Below, in pieces: positions 20,678 through 32,257 of a stretch of DNA of 60,000 nucleotides. Origin of the DNA: Tubulanus polymorphus (taxonomy: Eukaryota > Nemertea > Palaeonemertea > Tubulaniformes > Tubulanidae); contig NC_134026.1 in NCBI RefSeq assembly GCF_964204645.1, forward strand, positions 7,825,450 through 7,885,449, read 5' to 3'. The position numbers were made by a program, and so were the translations under genes. Numbering within the stretch: position 1 is the first letter of the stretch; each line of letters begins with the position of its first letter. Below the pieces are notes generated by a model, which had not been told where the DNA came from, made no database searches, and saw nothing but the letters and a program-made list of their open reading frames with translations.

Positions 20678-20716
20678 TATTTAAACCGGGTGCTACATCC
20701 AGGATTCAATCATTCC
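20678..20716 (+). promoter_or_regulatory. Candidate core promoter of the SPSB3-like gene
   Basis: TATTTAAA at 20678-20685 is followed about 28 bases later by TCAATCATTC, an initiator-like sequence, about 165-170 bases upstream of the ATG. Position and spacing fit a TATA-type core promoter; no direct evidence of use. Confidence 0.3.
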
Positions 20717-20806
20717 TGATCGGATCCTCGCGAGGTTGACATCATCCGAGTCAGCGGAGAGCCTGTAACCAGCCGGCCAGCCAGCCGTGTGCTCCGGCAC
20801 TGTAAC

Positions 20807-20835
20807 CTTGGAGTAATCAGACTGAATACTCCAAG
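20807..20835 (+). promoter_or_regulatory. Hairpin in the SPSB3-like 5' leader
   Basis: CTTGGAGTA and TACTCCAAG form a perfect 9-bp stem around an 11-base loop, 45 bases upstream of the start codon. A closely related palindrome is at 55853-55881. It could be a 5' UTR structure or a mobile-element footprint. Confidence 0.5.
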
Positions 20836-20879
20836 CTGTAACATACTGCGAGGGTCGGCGGACGGCGGCTAACAGCGAG

Positions 20880-21563
20880 ATGGTGAAATTACCGATTAAA
20901 GATTGCTGTAGGGATAACTGGACTTGGAATCGTAACGATAAATCTCATGAAGTTCGCTTGATCGGATCACGCGCTAAAGTAGTCAAATTCCATCCGAACT
21001 GGAGCAACGGAACTGCCGGCATCCGAGGTAACCGATCTTTGAATAACGGCCGTCATTATTGGGAGATTAAGATCTCGCAGCGGGTTTTCGGAACGAGTAT
21101 GATGTTCGGTGTTGGTACCAAGCGCGCTCGTTTGCATATAGACGCGTTTATTAATTTACTGGGTGAAGATGATCAGAGTTGGGGATTGTCTCATAAAGGT
21201 ACTCTATGGCACAACGGCGAATGGACTCAGTATACGAAACCGTTTCGGGAAAATGAACCTGTCGTGATCGGTATGTTATTTGATTGGTATAAGGGAACAT
21301 TGACGTATTTTAAAGATGGCGTCAACCTCGGTGTAGCATTTTCCGGAATTAATCACGTGACCGATGATCTGTATCCGATAGTCTGTTCTACCGCCGCTAA
21401 GACCGAAATGACACTCGGGGTTCGACTGAGGACATTTCAGAGTTTGCAGGACCGCTGCCGAGCTGTCATCCTGACAGCTACGAGACCAACAACTGTCAAC
21501 ATCGATGTTCTGCCGCTGCCGAAACTGATCAAGAATTTCATCAAAGCCGGTGTTACGTCATGA
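20880..21563 (+). CDS. SPSB3: SPRY domain and SOCS-box protein, SPSB3-like (227 aa)
   Basis: Substrate adaptor of a Cullin-5/Elongin ubiquitin ligase. Residues about 14-180 form a B30.2/SPRY domain with typical blocks (FHPNWSNGTAGIRG, GRHYWEIKI, DDQSWGLSHKG, GTLTYFKDG, YPIVCSTAA). Residues about 188-222 are a SOCS box: an Elongin-BC box SLQDRCRAVI fitting SLxxxCxxxI, then a Cul5-type box LPLPKL. The FGTSMMFGVGT and CSTAA features resemble SPSB3 rather than SPSB1/2/4. The single exon starts at the ATG at 20880; the length is shorter than the vertebrate proteins, which have longer termini. Vertebrate SPSB3 targets nuclear cGAS; whether this holds here is unknown. It stands alone, with no receptor-type repeats around it. 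Confidence 0.88.
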   Translation: MVKLPIKDCCRDNWTWNRNDKSHEVRLIGSRAKVVKFHPNWSNGTAGIRGNRSLNNGRHYWEIKISQRVFGTSMMFGVGTKRARLHIDAFINLLGEDDQSWGLSHKGTLWHNGEWTQYTKPFRENEPVVIGMLFDWYKGTLTYFKDGVNLGVAFSGINHVTDDLYPIVCSTAAKTEMTLGVRLRTFQSLQDRCRAVILTATRPTTVNIDVLPLPKLIKNFIKAGVTS

Positions 21564-21645
21564 CCACCGTCGCCTGATTGACCGTGACAACAGTAACCAG
21601 ACAACAGTAACCGAGCGGGAGAGCTGAGAGATTCAACTGAACTCA

Positions 21646-21762
21646 CAGACAGCACCAAGACAGCAGCTCCAAAGACAGCACCACGGACAGCAGCGTCATA
21701 GACAGCAGCTTCACAGACAGCAGCGTCATAGACAGCTCCGCAGACAGCACCACGACAGACGG
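21646..21762 (+). repeat. GACAGCAGC minisatellite in the SPSB3-like 3' flank
   Basis: About eight imperfect ~14-15-bp units of the type GACAGCAGCNTCANA lie some 80 bases after the stop codon, probably within the 3' UTR. A minus-strand open frame across it is an artefact of the repeat. Confidence 0.75.
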
Positions 21763-21769
21763 GTAATAT

Positions 21770-23610
21770 CAATTATTATTGAGTTCATTTTGTGCTGATT
21801 CACATTAATAACAAATTAACACCTAATTTGAGTGTATTTTGTGCATGCAAAAAATTAACCAAAATTTATAGATAACATCCTGAGCCCGAGGAAGGAAGCA
21901 TTCAGTTCCGAACTGGGTCCAAATGGTTTAGTATTAGCCAGTAGTGATTGAAATCATATTTTCACTGGTAATTAACGAATAATTAACCTTATCTTACTAA
22001 TCCTGGATTTATTTGGTGGTTCAAATCAATTTTTTAATCTTTTAGAGACGATTTTTTCTTTTTGATAATCATGTTTTCCATACGATCGAAGAGTCGTTAT
22101 TTCTAATGAAGCCAAAAATATTGCGAAAAGCCAAAAAAAATTGATCGAAAATATCGAAGCTGGCTTCAAAAAGTCGATATAATTTCTATGTAAATAATTT
22201 GTATGATGATATTTAGATATTTTACTCTGTGATATTCTAGTCAAAATGATCTGATATATCAATGGGTCCGCTATCAACCGCTTCTCATTATAATCAATCT
22301 CCAAACTATCAAACTACAAACATTTATCTGTTTTACGGCTTATATTCACTGCTCTAATTGTCAGTCATTGTGCTGATGTTTACTGTCGTATTGTCGTTTC
22401 TATTTTGAATATTTTAGAAATTTCCAATTTTACGTGACTCATCAGGCAATAGATAGCGCTTTAATGCAGTCCCTTATAGAATTCTAGGGGGTCTTTGATG
22501 ATCGCTTTTAGCTTCTGAATAATCGCATGTCTTTGATACTAAACGCCGCTTTTATTGCATGTTACGTATTTCAAATATGAAATTATTATCGATATCATAA
22601 ACAGATTAATAATGTGTTTGCTTTTGATATTTTGGGGTTTGAAGGTGAAGGTGACGATAGCGCGCACGTGATACGGTCAGGCGTAGGCGAGCGTGACGTC
22701 ACCGCTCTCGCAGCACTATCCATACCGAATGCATTTAATTGTATAAATACGTCTCGTGTAGTAGCGTTTCATTATCATCATCATCGTTTCAATATTTATT
22801 GTTCATTTCAATGTAGTGTTTATCTTCATCCTAATAGAGGGCGCTATAGGCGGCGTGGTGGTGCGTTTTTATATCGATTTCTAAACGTGGAAACTTTTGT
22901 TCAGAATAGACGGTGTGCAGGTGTCTCGAGCACACGCCTCCATTCACTTATTGTTCTCTGTCATTTCCGGCTTCCATACGTTCTCTTCTGAACATCATTT
23001 TCTGGTAAAACCACATATTTAGACATTTTAATCTTGGATTATTATTTTATTCTGTGTCGGGTAATTTTTGGTGCATGCCTTTGTCGAGAATGCCAGTCGT
23101 CATGGAGATATATGCCTCTCGTTGCATGTCTAACAGCTACTGGACCGGAGCACTCCTTTTACTGAGCCGGAGCACTCCTCTATGATATCATCATACCTCT
23201 CTCCCATCCTTCCGAGATATATATCAATACTTATATTGAGAGTATCAAAACGATATCGCAGTCCGTTACAAATATAATTGCAGTTTAAGAAATTGATATT
23301 TACTGTAAATTATTAGTTTTTAAAGATATTAAAAACATTAAACCCCTACCGCTAGGGGTTGCTTCAATCTCCCCATCTATTCGCATTTAAACTATGTGTA
23401 TATCTAGTCACTTTTAGTCGTATTTCTTACGATTTATTGTTTATTCTAGTCAAGTGTATCTCTAGTCTCAAGTGTGAAGATTACTAGTTAATTCTTACAG
23501 CTTCTATGACATCTGAATTAAGCTCCTGTTATACGGTTCTCTGCTTAAATTTGAATCCATAGCTAGAATCATTTTCTCTTCAGAGTCGTTCCTTAACTAG
23601 ATTCTTAACT
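21770..23610. other. Intergenic, nothing recognised
   Basis: AT-rich DNA without convincing coding potential; the open frames at 22026-22304 (minus) and 22614-22991 have no domain. 23120-23170 holds a short direct repeat of CCGGAGCACTCCT. Confidence 0.5.
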
Positions 23611-23727
<117 letters not shown>

Positions 23728-23739
23728 CAAGACCAATTC

Positions 23740-24110
23740 TAAACATATTTTGCAAACCTGCTAACATTTGCTAACTTCATTCTAACTGAATTCTAACCTT
23801 GTTTTCAATGCAGACCTGGTTGAACCCAGATGCGCAGTGTGTCAAGCCTGGTTGACCCAGAAATTCATTTAATACTAACACACTAATATTATAACATAGA
23901 AATAAGAAATCATACCAGCTAACATATCGAAAATCTAACTATTTAATATATTTAATTATCCAAATTTTTGGCTAACTTGCTAACATTGGCTAACGCAATT
24001 CTAACTCAAATATAACAATTTTTTCAATGCAGACCTGGTTGAACCCAGACGCGCAGTGTGACAAGCCTGGTTGACCCAGAAATTCATTTATCAAAGCTAA
24101 ACAAAGAACT
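23740..24110. repeat. Direct repeat around ACCTGGTTGAACCCAGA
   Basis: Two ~130-150-bp copies (cores at 23813-23872 and 24034-24092) share TTTTCAATGCAG followed by ACCTGGTTGAACCCAGA. Single diverged copies of the core recur near 25515 and 25576. No coding capacity is seen. Confidence 0.75.
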
Positions 24111-24129
24111 AAGATATCTAACCAGCTAA

Positions 24130-24930
24130 CACATCTAGCTAACATATTTCTAACTATCTAACGTCTTTTATAGCTAACCTACCAGCTAATGCATCTTACA
24201 GCTAACTATTTAACATACTTATTAGCTAACTACCTGACATGTTTATCAGCTAACTATCTAAGAAATTTATCAGCTAACTATCTAACATACTTATCAGCTA
24301 ACTATGAAACATATTTATCAGTTAACTATCTGACATATTTATCAGCTAACTACCTAACATATTTATCAGCTAACTACCTGACATATTTATCAGCTAACTA
24401 CCTACCATTTATCAGCTAACTACGTAACATATTTATCAGCTTACTACCTGACATATTTAGCAGCTAACTACCTAACATTTGTCAGCTAACTACCTGACAT
24501 ATTCATCAGCTAACTACCTAACATATTTATTGGCTAATTACCTAACATATTTATTTGCTAACTACCTAAAATATTTATCAGCTAACTATCTAACATATTT
24601 ATCAGCTAACTACCGAACATATTTATCAGCTAACTACCTGACATATTTATCAGCTAACTACCTAACATATTCATTAGCTAACTATCTAACATGTCTATTA
24701 GCTAACTACCTAAAATATTTATCAGCTACTAACTAACATATTTATTAGCTAACTACCTGACATGTTTATCAGCTAATTCCTAACATATTTATCAGCTAAC
24801 TACCTGACATATTTATCAGCTAACTACCTAACATATTTATTAGCCAACTACCTAACATATTTATCAGCTAACTAGCTAACCAACTAACATGTTAATTAGC
24901 TAACTATCTAACATATTAACCAGCTGACGC
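24130..24930. repeat. 24-bp minisatellite (TATTTATCAGCTAACTACCT type)
   Basis: About thirty tandem 24-bp units with point variation. Because 24 is a multiple of three, long open frames with an 8-residue period (LTYLSANY) appear on the plus strand, but they have no conserved start or end and break at unit-length changes. Looser GCTAAC motifs extend the array to about 23740 and 25230. Confidence 0.9.
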
Positions 24931-25229
24931 GCTAACATACCTTATTATCTCTTACCTAATAGCTAATCAGCAAATATCTTAAAGATAACTACCTACTGTG
25001 TTATTATCTTACGCATGTCTAAGCTAACCCAACGCCTAACAGATTTATCAGTTAACTCACCAGCGAGAGATTTACGTATCTCATAGTTTACCTTTTAACA
25101 TATCTAGCTAACTTTCTAACATAACTTAGGAGTAGCTAACATGGCATGATTACCTAGCAGATATTAGAATAACATGATTAACAGCGATGCTAGCACTAAT
25201 TGACTGTCCTTATTGCAAGCTAACTCCAT

Positions 25230-27733
25230 TCTAACCCAAACCCCTGACTATTTCCGATAACAATCACACTAACAACTCACGATACACCGTCAATTCCTAT
25301 TTTATATTCTATGCACCTCTATCTATTCTTTAGGGCTCGTAGCGGTTTTAAGTATTCTACTGAAAATCAATAAAAATACATGATTGCATGACATGCATGT
25401 AACTGTGCGCGTGCGCATGCTCTGAATACCGGGAAACTGGTTTTACCCAGAACGGTCAATGTTTCAATATTCTTTCAAATATCTATTTAGATCTAGTTTT
25501 ATTCGTTATAAAGACCTGGTTTACCCAGAATTTAGTTAATTTACTATTCTATTATAACAACTCAGGGGTTTTAGACCTGGTTCAACCCAGAATAAACCAA
25601 ACTCTCTTCCTGCACACCGACCTATCATCAACACGCCTTCATTAACTATCAAATATCGTAACCTTTTCCTTTATTAGTTTAAAACCATTTTCTATATCAA
25701 ATTATATTAAATCTTGAATATGCAAATTTCCTCAACTTAATTCGTATCGATATGTCACGTGATGTCGACGGATCGCTATGGTGATTGGCCAATTGTTTGG
25801 ATCTTTTATTGATCGATGAAATCCATGGCAACGAGAATTACGCAAAATACAGTATCGATTATGATATCCTAGACACGGAGGTAATTAAAATAAAATCGGA
25901 AAAAAAACTCCATACAACTCCAGAGTCCAGTGTGGATCCAGTTCTACAGTTGTAGCGTAACTTAAACTTTAGGATAACGATTGATTAATTAAGGTTTGAA
26001 ACTAGTCAAATTCCAACTGCGGGACTGGATCCAAAATTGGGTCACTCCGGTTATTATCTGACCACATTATCCCGTTAGTTTCAGCTTAGACTGTGACGTC
26101 ATCTCGTATAAAGGTGTGCACCACAATTAAACCAGCACCAGCCGTAGCAGCAGCAGTGTCAACATCAGCTGCTCTCTTGTAGGAGGAGAAAACTCGAAAC
26201 GAGAACATTTTAATATTTGCGATGATTTTGAAAGGACATTTATCTGTCTCATGTACATATATTCCTTTAGCTAGCTAATGGTAGTTACTCTGTCATAAAT
26301 AGTTTTTATATGATTGAAAAATATTGATGATTTTCAAGAATTTGTGTAAAGTAAAATAATAACCGGAACCGGAAGTATGGGTGGCCCTCTAGTCTCATTG
26401 TAATATGTGTGTTTTATATTATTAATGGGTGTGTCACAGGGGTGGATCCTTGCCCCTGATCTATTGGCACTTTTCGATTTTCATTTATATATATATTTTT
26501 CTCAAAATCCTTTAAAAAAATTGAAAAATACGCGTTCAAAATTTTAACATCTCATCTCATTGACTGGTTCCGCTAAACAAACAGGAGACTGGGTACCAGT
26601 CTGATCAACATCGTTTTTTGATAAAGATCAATTTTCCAGAATTATCGCCGAAATTTGAATTTTTAATTTCAATAATATTTTTTGGTTGTATTAACGTACG
26701 TATTAATGTACATATAGATAGCAGTACTAGTGTTTTTTAAATATTTAATCTTTAGTTAGATCTGTATGATAATGATATATGATATATAATAATGAACTGA
26801 TAAGAGATTCACCTCTGAAGTGTTCAAATGGCTGGGAATCGAGATCTGCAAGATATGTGCAATATGTTACTGTAAATACGTAAAATAATTAATTAGATTA
26901 TCTATATTTTTAACATGGATGTAATCAGTACAAACTGTCGGTTTGACTTGAAAAGGCCACAAAAGTGCAATAAACAATAGAATTAGAGAGTTGGGGGCTT
27001 TGGGAGCTCATGTATCAGCCGGGTTGATTAGGGTTAGAGCTACGAGTTAGATAATTGCTCGTAGGTTAAAGTTAGCCCGAGATTCAAAAGCGCTGGGAAA
27101 AGATTGCAATAATAATATTATATAATTAAGTGAATTACGTAGTTAGATTTAGGCGCAAGTTGATTTAGAATTTGGCCGGGTTTAAGCAATACCGTAAGAA
27201 CATATATACAATAGTAACGTAGATATTAGAATTAACCTAGACTTAGATATCGGAGCAATTGTGTTTGCTCCGAGCCTAGACGAAGAAGGTCGGGTGAGAT
27301 TGCAATAAAAATCTAGTACTAGAGTAATAATGTGTATAGAATGAGTTAGGAAGAAGTACGCTCAGTTCGCAGTGGTCGGTTTTACCACAGCGCGAGGAGT
27401 TAGCGGGGGCTGTCACGGAAAGCACACAATGTACAGTAATGTAATGTACAGTTATGGAATCGGAGGACATCAAACAATCATTTGTAAATATATTGCAACA
27501 TTTCTTTTTTACTTTGTAATAATTCAATGATATTTTGTAATAATGCGCTTCGTATGTATGTAATAATACATTACATAGCTTTTTGTAATGTTTTGTAAAT
27601 TTGTAATAAAAAAGAGGAAATAGAAAAATGTTTAAAAAAACGATGGTTTTGTTTAGTAATTGTCTTTGAAACGTTGTGATTGAGTTGGACATGCATAGGA
27701 CACGAACGACTGACTTCCGGTGAAAGGAGACCT
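25230..27733. other. Intergenic with one small MITE-like element
   Basis: No supported gene. 25934-26032 is a 99-bp inverted-repeat element whose ends GGATCCAGTTCTACAGTTG and CAACTGCGGGACTGGATCC pair with few mismatches. The minus-strand open frame at 27276-27692 has simple, skewed composition and no domain. Confidence 0.55.
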
Positions 27734-27844
27734 GGGTCCACTTCCACAGTTCCGAGCTAAGATTTAACTCTGAGTTAACTCATCGAAAATGAACTAACTT
27801 TAACTCAGAGTTAACTTTAATTCACAACTCTGGAACTGGGTCCT
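27734..27844. mobile_element. Small inverted-repeat (MITE-like) element
   Basis: The ends GGGTCCACTTCCACAGTT and AACTCTGGAACTGGGTCC are imperfect inverted repeats, and inside is a second hairpin of AACTCTGAGTTAAC with AACTCAGAGTTAAC. It shares terminal sequence with the element at 25934-26032. No target duplication resolved. Confidence 0.6.
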
Positions 27845-27888
27845 GAGGAATGATACTAATATTAACGACGTATTTTTTAAAAGAAATA

Positions 27889-28058
27889 CAGTGGAACCTC
27901 GTTACAACAAACTCGGATACAACGATTCATCCGATATCACAAATATGAAATTATGTCCCTAGTAAGAAAATTTGATTATTCTTATTAACGAACCATCGGT
28001 TGTTATAACGAATAAATTTCCTTGGTCCCGTGAAGTTCGTTGCAACGAGGTTCCACTG
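27889..28058. mobile_element. Tc1/mariner-pogo-like MITE, 170 bp
   Basis: Terminal inverted repeats CAGTGGAACCTCGTTRCAAC are flanked on both sides by the dinucleotide TA (27887-27888 and 28059-28060), the target duplication expected for Tc1/mariner. No transposase; it would need one in trans. Confidence 0.88.
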
Positions 28059-28060
28059 TA

Positions 28061-29270
28061 TTAACGAATTTTCCGTCCGAACATTAGAGTTCATGACCTT
28101 CACCGATGAAATTGATTCTGAATGGACGTTTTAGAAAATATAGAGAATTCAAATCAACACCAAACCAGATTACATTATCACAGGATGGACTCCTGAGATT
28201 ACCAGGTACAGCATAGTCTAAAAACGAAGTACGCCGACTCATTTTAGAGTCCATGATTTCAGGTATATTTCTTGCCTCAGGAAAAGGATGATCAATAATG
28301 TAAAACTACAAGATCTCGAGTGTAATTGTGGAAATTACAAGAACTTTTAAATTGATTTAAGAAAAATGATTTTTGAGTATAACAGATACCGAACAATAAA
28401 GAAGTTTCCAGTTTCTAGGCGCCATTTTTCAGTTTTTCCCGAATCTTGTCTAGTCCATTTTTGAGATCGATGCATAACCTCTCAGAATTTTTGCGGGGGA
28501 GGGGGGTTAGGCGTTGGGTACCTGGTTAAAGATTGACCGTAAAATCATTAATATTTCTTGTGTTTGTGTTTGTCTCTGTCTTTATGGCCGTAAAAGTGCC
28601 AATATTTTGTGTTCAGAGAATTCGCAATTGCTGTATTTTTACATGGATGCAATAGTAAGTAGCCTATGTAGCGGTTGAAAATTTGTTTAATTAATCAGTC
28701 ACCCGACACTTGGTAGTATCATGGATATAAATCCGTCGCAGTAGTGTCATACGTGTGGTAACCGAAACGCTACGGATATAGGCAATTAGTAATACAATAT
28801 CTTAGCGTTAATCTAAATCTATTTCAAATCACTTACACATCCGGCGCCTCAAGTGTGCTACTGTTCCGAAACTCTCTAATGATCGGCTTATTATTAGGGA
28901 AAGTCTAGGATATTTTCATAGTATTATTATTTCATAGGCTCTAAAACTGCAGCCTCGGCTGGAGCAGGGAGGTGGGAGTCACTGGAGTCTACGATTACAG
29001 TGCGCACTTGCTCTGTAAAGAAATTTTTCGTAGTTTATGTATCGTAGTTATTTCGTATTATGAATATTCTTATATTTGTATCCAAATGAGCTTAAGATGC
29101 TCTGAAAACGGGCTTAATTTGAAAAGAAAAACAATTTTGGGGAGGGTCTCCAAACCCCGCAAGGGTTCTCGCTGACGACAAAACTTCAATTAACTGTTTT
29201 TTTTACCTGTTTCATCGTTAGACTTGGAAAAACACATTTTCGCATTTATGTCGGCTAATCGGATAAACGT
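28061..29270. other. Intergenic, nothing recognised
   Basis: No domain-bearing frame and no clear repeat apart from a short G-run near 28494. The open frame at 28972-29175 is not supported. Confidence 0.5.
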
Positions 29271-29360
29271 CAGTCAGTACACTGCCAGACAGTCAGTACA
29301 CTTTCAGACAATCATTCAGTTTCAGACAGTCAGTACTCTCTCAGGTGATCCTCGTGAATC
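29271..29360 (+). promoter_or_regulatory. Receptor leader repeats (GPCR 3)
   Basis: Four imperfect copies of the 19-bp CAGTCAGTACACT repeat end 16 bases before the start codon. The outer AT-rich leader part of the other loci is not clearly present here. Confidence 0.6.
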
Positions 29361-30311
29361 ATGAATTCTACTCAGATACAAATCGGCAGAACTTATAACA
29401 GTTACATAGTTCTCATGTCTGTGGTGAACAGGTCTGGAATCTACCGTACTGTGTCACTGGTCATTCTGCCTATCGTGTTCCTGTTAGGAGCCTTGGGAAA
29501 TTCAGCTACTTTCCTGATAATGATAAGTCGTAGATTCCGCAGTTTATCTTACGCTAACTATCTTATCGTTTTGTCTCTCAGTGATTCCATATACTGTGTC
29601 AATTATACATTGATGCCCGTTTTACAGTTTGTTCTCTTGCATCTAAAAACAGGTCCCATATTCATGATGAATTCATTAATCAGTTGTCAAGTATATGAAT
29701 TTGTAATGAATCTTGTAGCCTGCAATAGTTCGTGGTTAATAGTAGCTATATCTCTAGAACGTGCGTCAGTTGTGCTCTTCCCGTTCACATCTCGTTTGAT
29801 ATGTACACCGAGATTCGCTAGATTTGCTATATCGATAATAACTGCAGTGAATATACTGGTTATAAATCTTTTACCAACCTTGTCGATATATTTTTCCGAT
29901 CAGTTTTTCGGATGTTACTATAAATTATTGGACCAAATCAAATTTTTCTCCGTAATTGTCGTTCACATTCTCATTCTACCTTTATCTTTCATCATAACAT
30001 CGAATTCTGTTATAATAGTTCAGTTATTCAGAGGTTCAAAAATGGTTTCGTCTGATCAGAAAACTACAAAATCAAAACGTACGACAATAATGCTTGTAAC
30101 AGTTTCACTCGCATTTGCAATATTTACACTTCCGTCCGCCATTACTTCATTGTTACCAATTTCAACGGAACAGAGAGATATTCTATATGACGTATTTGTT
30201 CAGTTCCAAATGTGTAACTATGTGGTAAATTTCTACATATATCTTTTACTCGGTCGAGAAATTCGTGAATATTTCTTTATGAAAATCCGTTGTAGAAATT
30301 CAATAAAATAA
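29361..30311 (+). CDS. Rhodopsin-type GPCR 3 of the ERA family (316 aa)
   Basis: Complete single-exon receptor standing apart from the duplicated units and on the opposite strand to GPCR 1 and 2. It differs from them mostly in TM2-TM3 (MNLVACNSSW) and from ECL2 into TM5 (SDQFFGCYYKLLDQIKFF, VVHILILPL), while ICL3 and the TM6 start are nearly unchanged. The E-R-A box reads S-L-E-R-A-S. C-terminus CRNSIK. N-terminal sequon N2-S-T. Confidence 0.9.
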   Translation: MNSTQIQIGRTYNSYIVLMSVVNRSGIYRTVSLVILPIVFLLGALGNSATFLIMISRRFRSLSYANYLIVLSLSDSIYCVNYTLMPVLQFVLLHLKTGPIFMMNSLISCQVYEFVMNLVACNSSWLIVAISLERASVVLFPFTSRLICTPRFARFAISIITAVNILVINLLPTLSIYFSDQFFGCYYKLLDQIKFFSVIVVHILILPLSFIITSNSVIIVQLFRGSKMVSSDQKTTKSKRTTIMLVTVSLAFAIFTLPSAITSLLPISTEQRDILYDVFVQFQMCNYVVNFYIYLLLGREIREYFFMKIRCRNSIK

Positions 30312-30714
30312 CCATTGATTACAAGTTCATACAACTAGTATCGAATAAATATGTTCTTGTTGCCTAAAAATGGGATATATATTTTTCTATATTATCTTAC
30401 CCTGGAAATTAATTAAGGACGGTCTTTGGAAATTCTACAACGGACCTGATAAGAAACGATGCTAGTGGGCAATAAGAAACCGTAGATCTACTATTGCGGC
30501 CAATCCGGCCACAGCCGCTGGCGGGTCGGACTAGTTGGAAAAAGTTCTTAAGCCATCGAGACACTATAATGGCATTTTATTTCCTTTACTTGAAGTCACC
30601 AAAACAGTGAATTCGTTATGCAAATTCATTGTGTTTAAAACTGCATTCTATACAATAGGCTCCTATGGCCGGATTCTGAAAGTTTTAGTCAATTTCTCTC
30701 AGAATCTGTTAATA

Positions 30715-31867
30715 TTATTTTTCATGTACTTGTTGCCGGCATCGGAACATAGTTTTAAGTTTCACCCTAAAACGACGCCTTGAAGCGCAGTAAATAAAAA
30801 AGTTCGTCGATGCTACGATCATTTTCATCAATTTCTGAAAAGAGTTTATAATCAATAATTGGTAATCTTTACTGCCAATTTTACCAACGGTCCCAGTGAT
30901 AGCTCGAGCTAAATTGACGATAACAGCTCTCAAATAAAACGTTTGTTTCAATAAGTAAAAACACGAAATGATTATCAAAGTTATAGTTAAGCTACGTTCA
31001 CTGCCGCTGTTGTAAGAAGTTTCATTATTTGTAGTCATGGCTTTTCTTTCAGCTCCTGCGCGTCTCAACGTGAAAATCAATCGGATAGTTATTAGAATCA
31101 CTAACACTGTCGGGATGACTACAACAAGTGGAGCGCGTATAATAAATACTTTTTGCAAATGGGGTCAATTTTTGGGCCCACCTCTCATATCCAGTGCAGG
31201 GATTTATTGATTGTCTTGTCCAATATTTGAAGAAACTTTTTATTCCATCACAGAAAAAGCCAAATGAAATGATTGTTACATAGATATAACCCCTCTTTAA
31301 GGTAATGATTCGAGCCGCTTTCAGAGGCCAACAAACGACGATATATCTGTCTATGGCTATCAGAAACGTTATCATATCTCCAATTGTAGAAATTATTGGT
31401 TGAATACCTCTCGTATATGAATACATACGCTTCAGAAAATGGTTTATTTCAGCAGTCATGTCCAATATCATCGTATTGTAATACAAGTGATAGTGAAAGT
31501 CTTCAAGAACATACGACAAGCAAAGACTTGTGTCAGCAACAGCCAAACATCTCAAATAGAATATACTCGTATTTGTTGAACGTTCTTTACTGAGAATTAC
31601 AAAAGACAGTGCATTTCCGAATACGCCAAAAACAGAAACACTAAAGCAGATGTAAATCATGATTCGTATGATGAGATTGATATGAAACGGTTTGAAGTCG
31701 GAATGGGTCAAAAATTTACAGCGAGGATGCGGTTTAAACCCTCCTTTCGTAGTGGCCGTCACAGCGTATGATTGATTGAAACCGTCCGTTACTGTATACA
31801 ATGATAATGTGGCATTTTCCATTTCGTCACAAACAACTGTCTTTCGTACAGAACTTAAACACGCCAA
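30715..31867 (-). pseudogene. FMRFamide-receptor-like GPCR with one frameshift
   Basis: Two overlapping frames together give a complete 7TM receptor. The first (31867-31049 frame) supplies an N-terminus with sequons, TM1 with F-G-N, TM2 with A-D, TM3 ending I-D-R-Y and TM4; the second supplies TM5, TM6 and TM7 with N-F-F-I-Y and a basic tail ending at 30715. The switch lies near 31150-31170, where a one-base change in the GGGG run at 31161-31164 would rejoin them. The start could be the ATG at 31867 or the one at 31822. DRY, longer ICL3 and different sequence separate it from the ERA family; it resembles FMRFamide/neuropeptide receptors. A true pseudogene or an assembly error are both possible. 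Confidence 0.75.
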
Positions 31868-32247
31868 GTCAACTTTCCATAAGAAGATGATCCGACATTT
31901 GAAAAAGCGCTCTTCAATTACAAGTGCAGTCTGCGTGCGGCATACGCAATAACGTCATTGCGTGACTTTCTACAAAGTTGCATAATACATTCACTCTGAA
32001 ATTTGCACAAACCGCAGGGCCGGGTTTCACCTGTATGTCGTGATAAACGGTGCTACATATCACTTGGATTACTGCAAGTGATTAAAAAGTGTTTCACTTT
32101 AAATTAGTTCATAGAAATTAACTCTTATTTCGTGGTATTATATAGATTGACAATTTGTATTACCTCGAAATTAGGATTTCCTCTCACTTCATACACTCCG
32201 TGCAATCAATTCGTGCAATCATACGCAAACCACACAAACCGGGAGAC
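31868..32247. other. Intergenic, nothing recognised
   Basis: Between the broken receptor and the foldback element; no frame or repeat seen. Confidence 0.5.
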
Positions 32248-32257
32248 ACTGTAGAAG

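Noticed and set aside
21437-21772. Minus-strand frame with alanine/valine repeats
   Set aside because: Antisense shadow of the SPSB3-like 3' end and its GACAGCAGC minisatellite.
24189-24736. Proteins with LTYLSANY repeats
   Set aside because: Direct translation of the minisatellite; no defined ends or domain.
24130-24930. CRISPR-like array of regular repeats
   Set aside because: Units are contiguous 24-bp repeats without unique spacers, in a eukaryotic context.
27276-27692. 138-codon minus-strand open frame
   Set aside because: Skewed composition from T-rich repeats, no recognisable domain and no supporting context.
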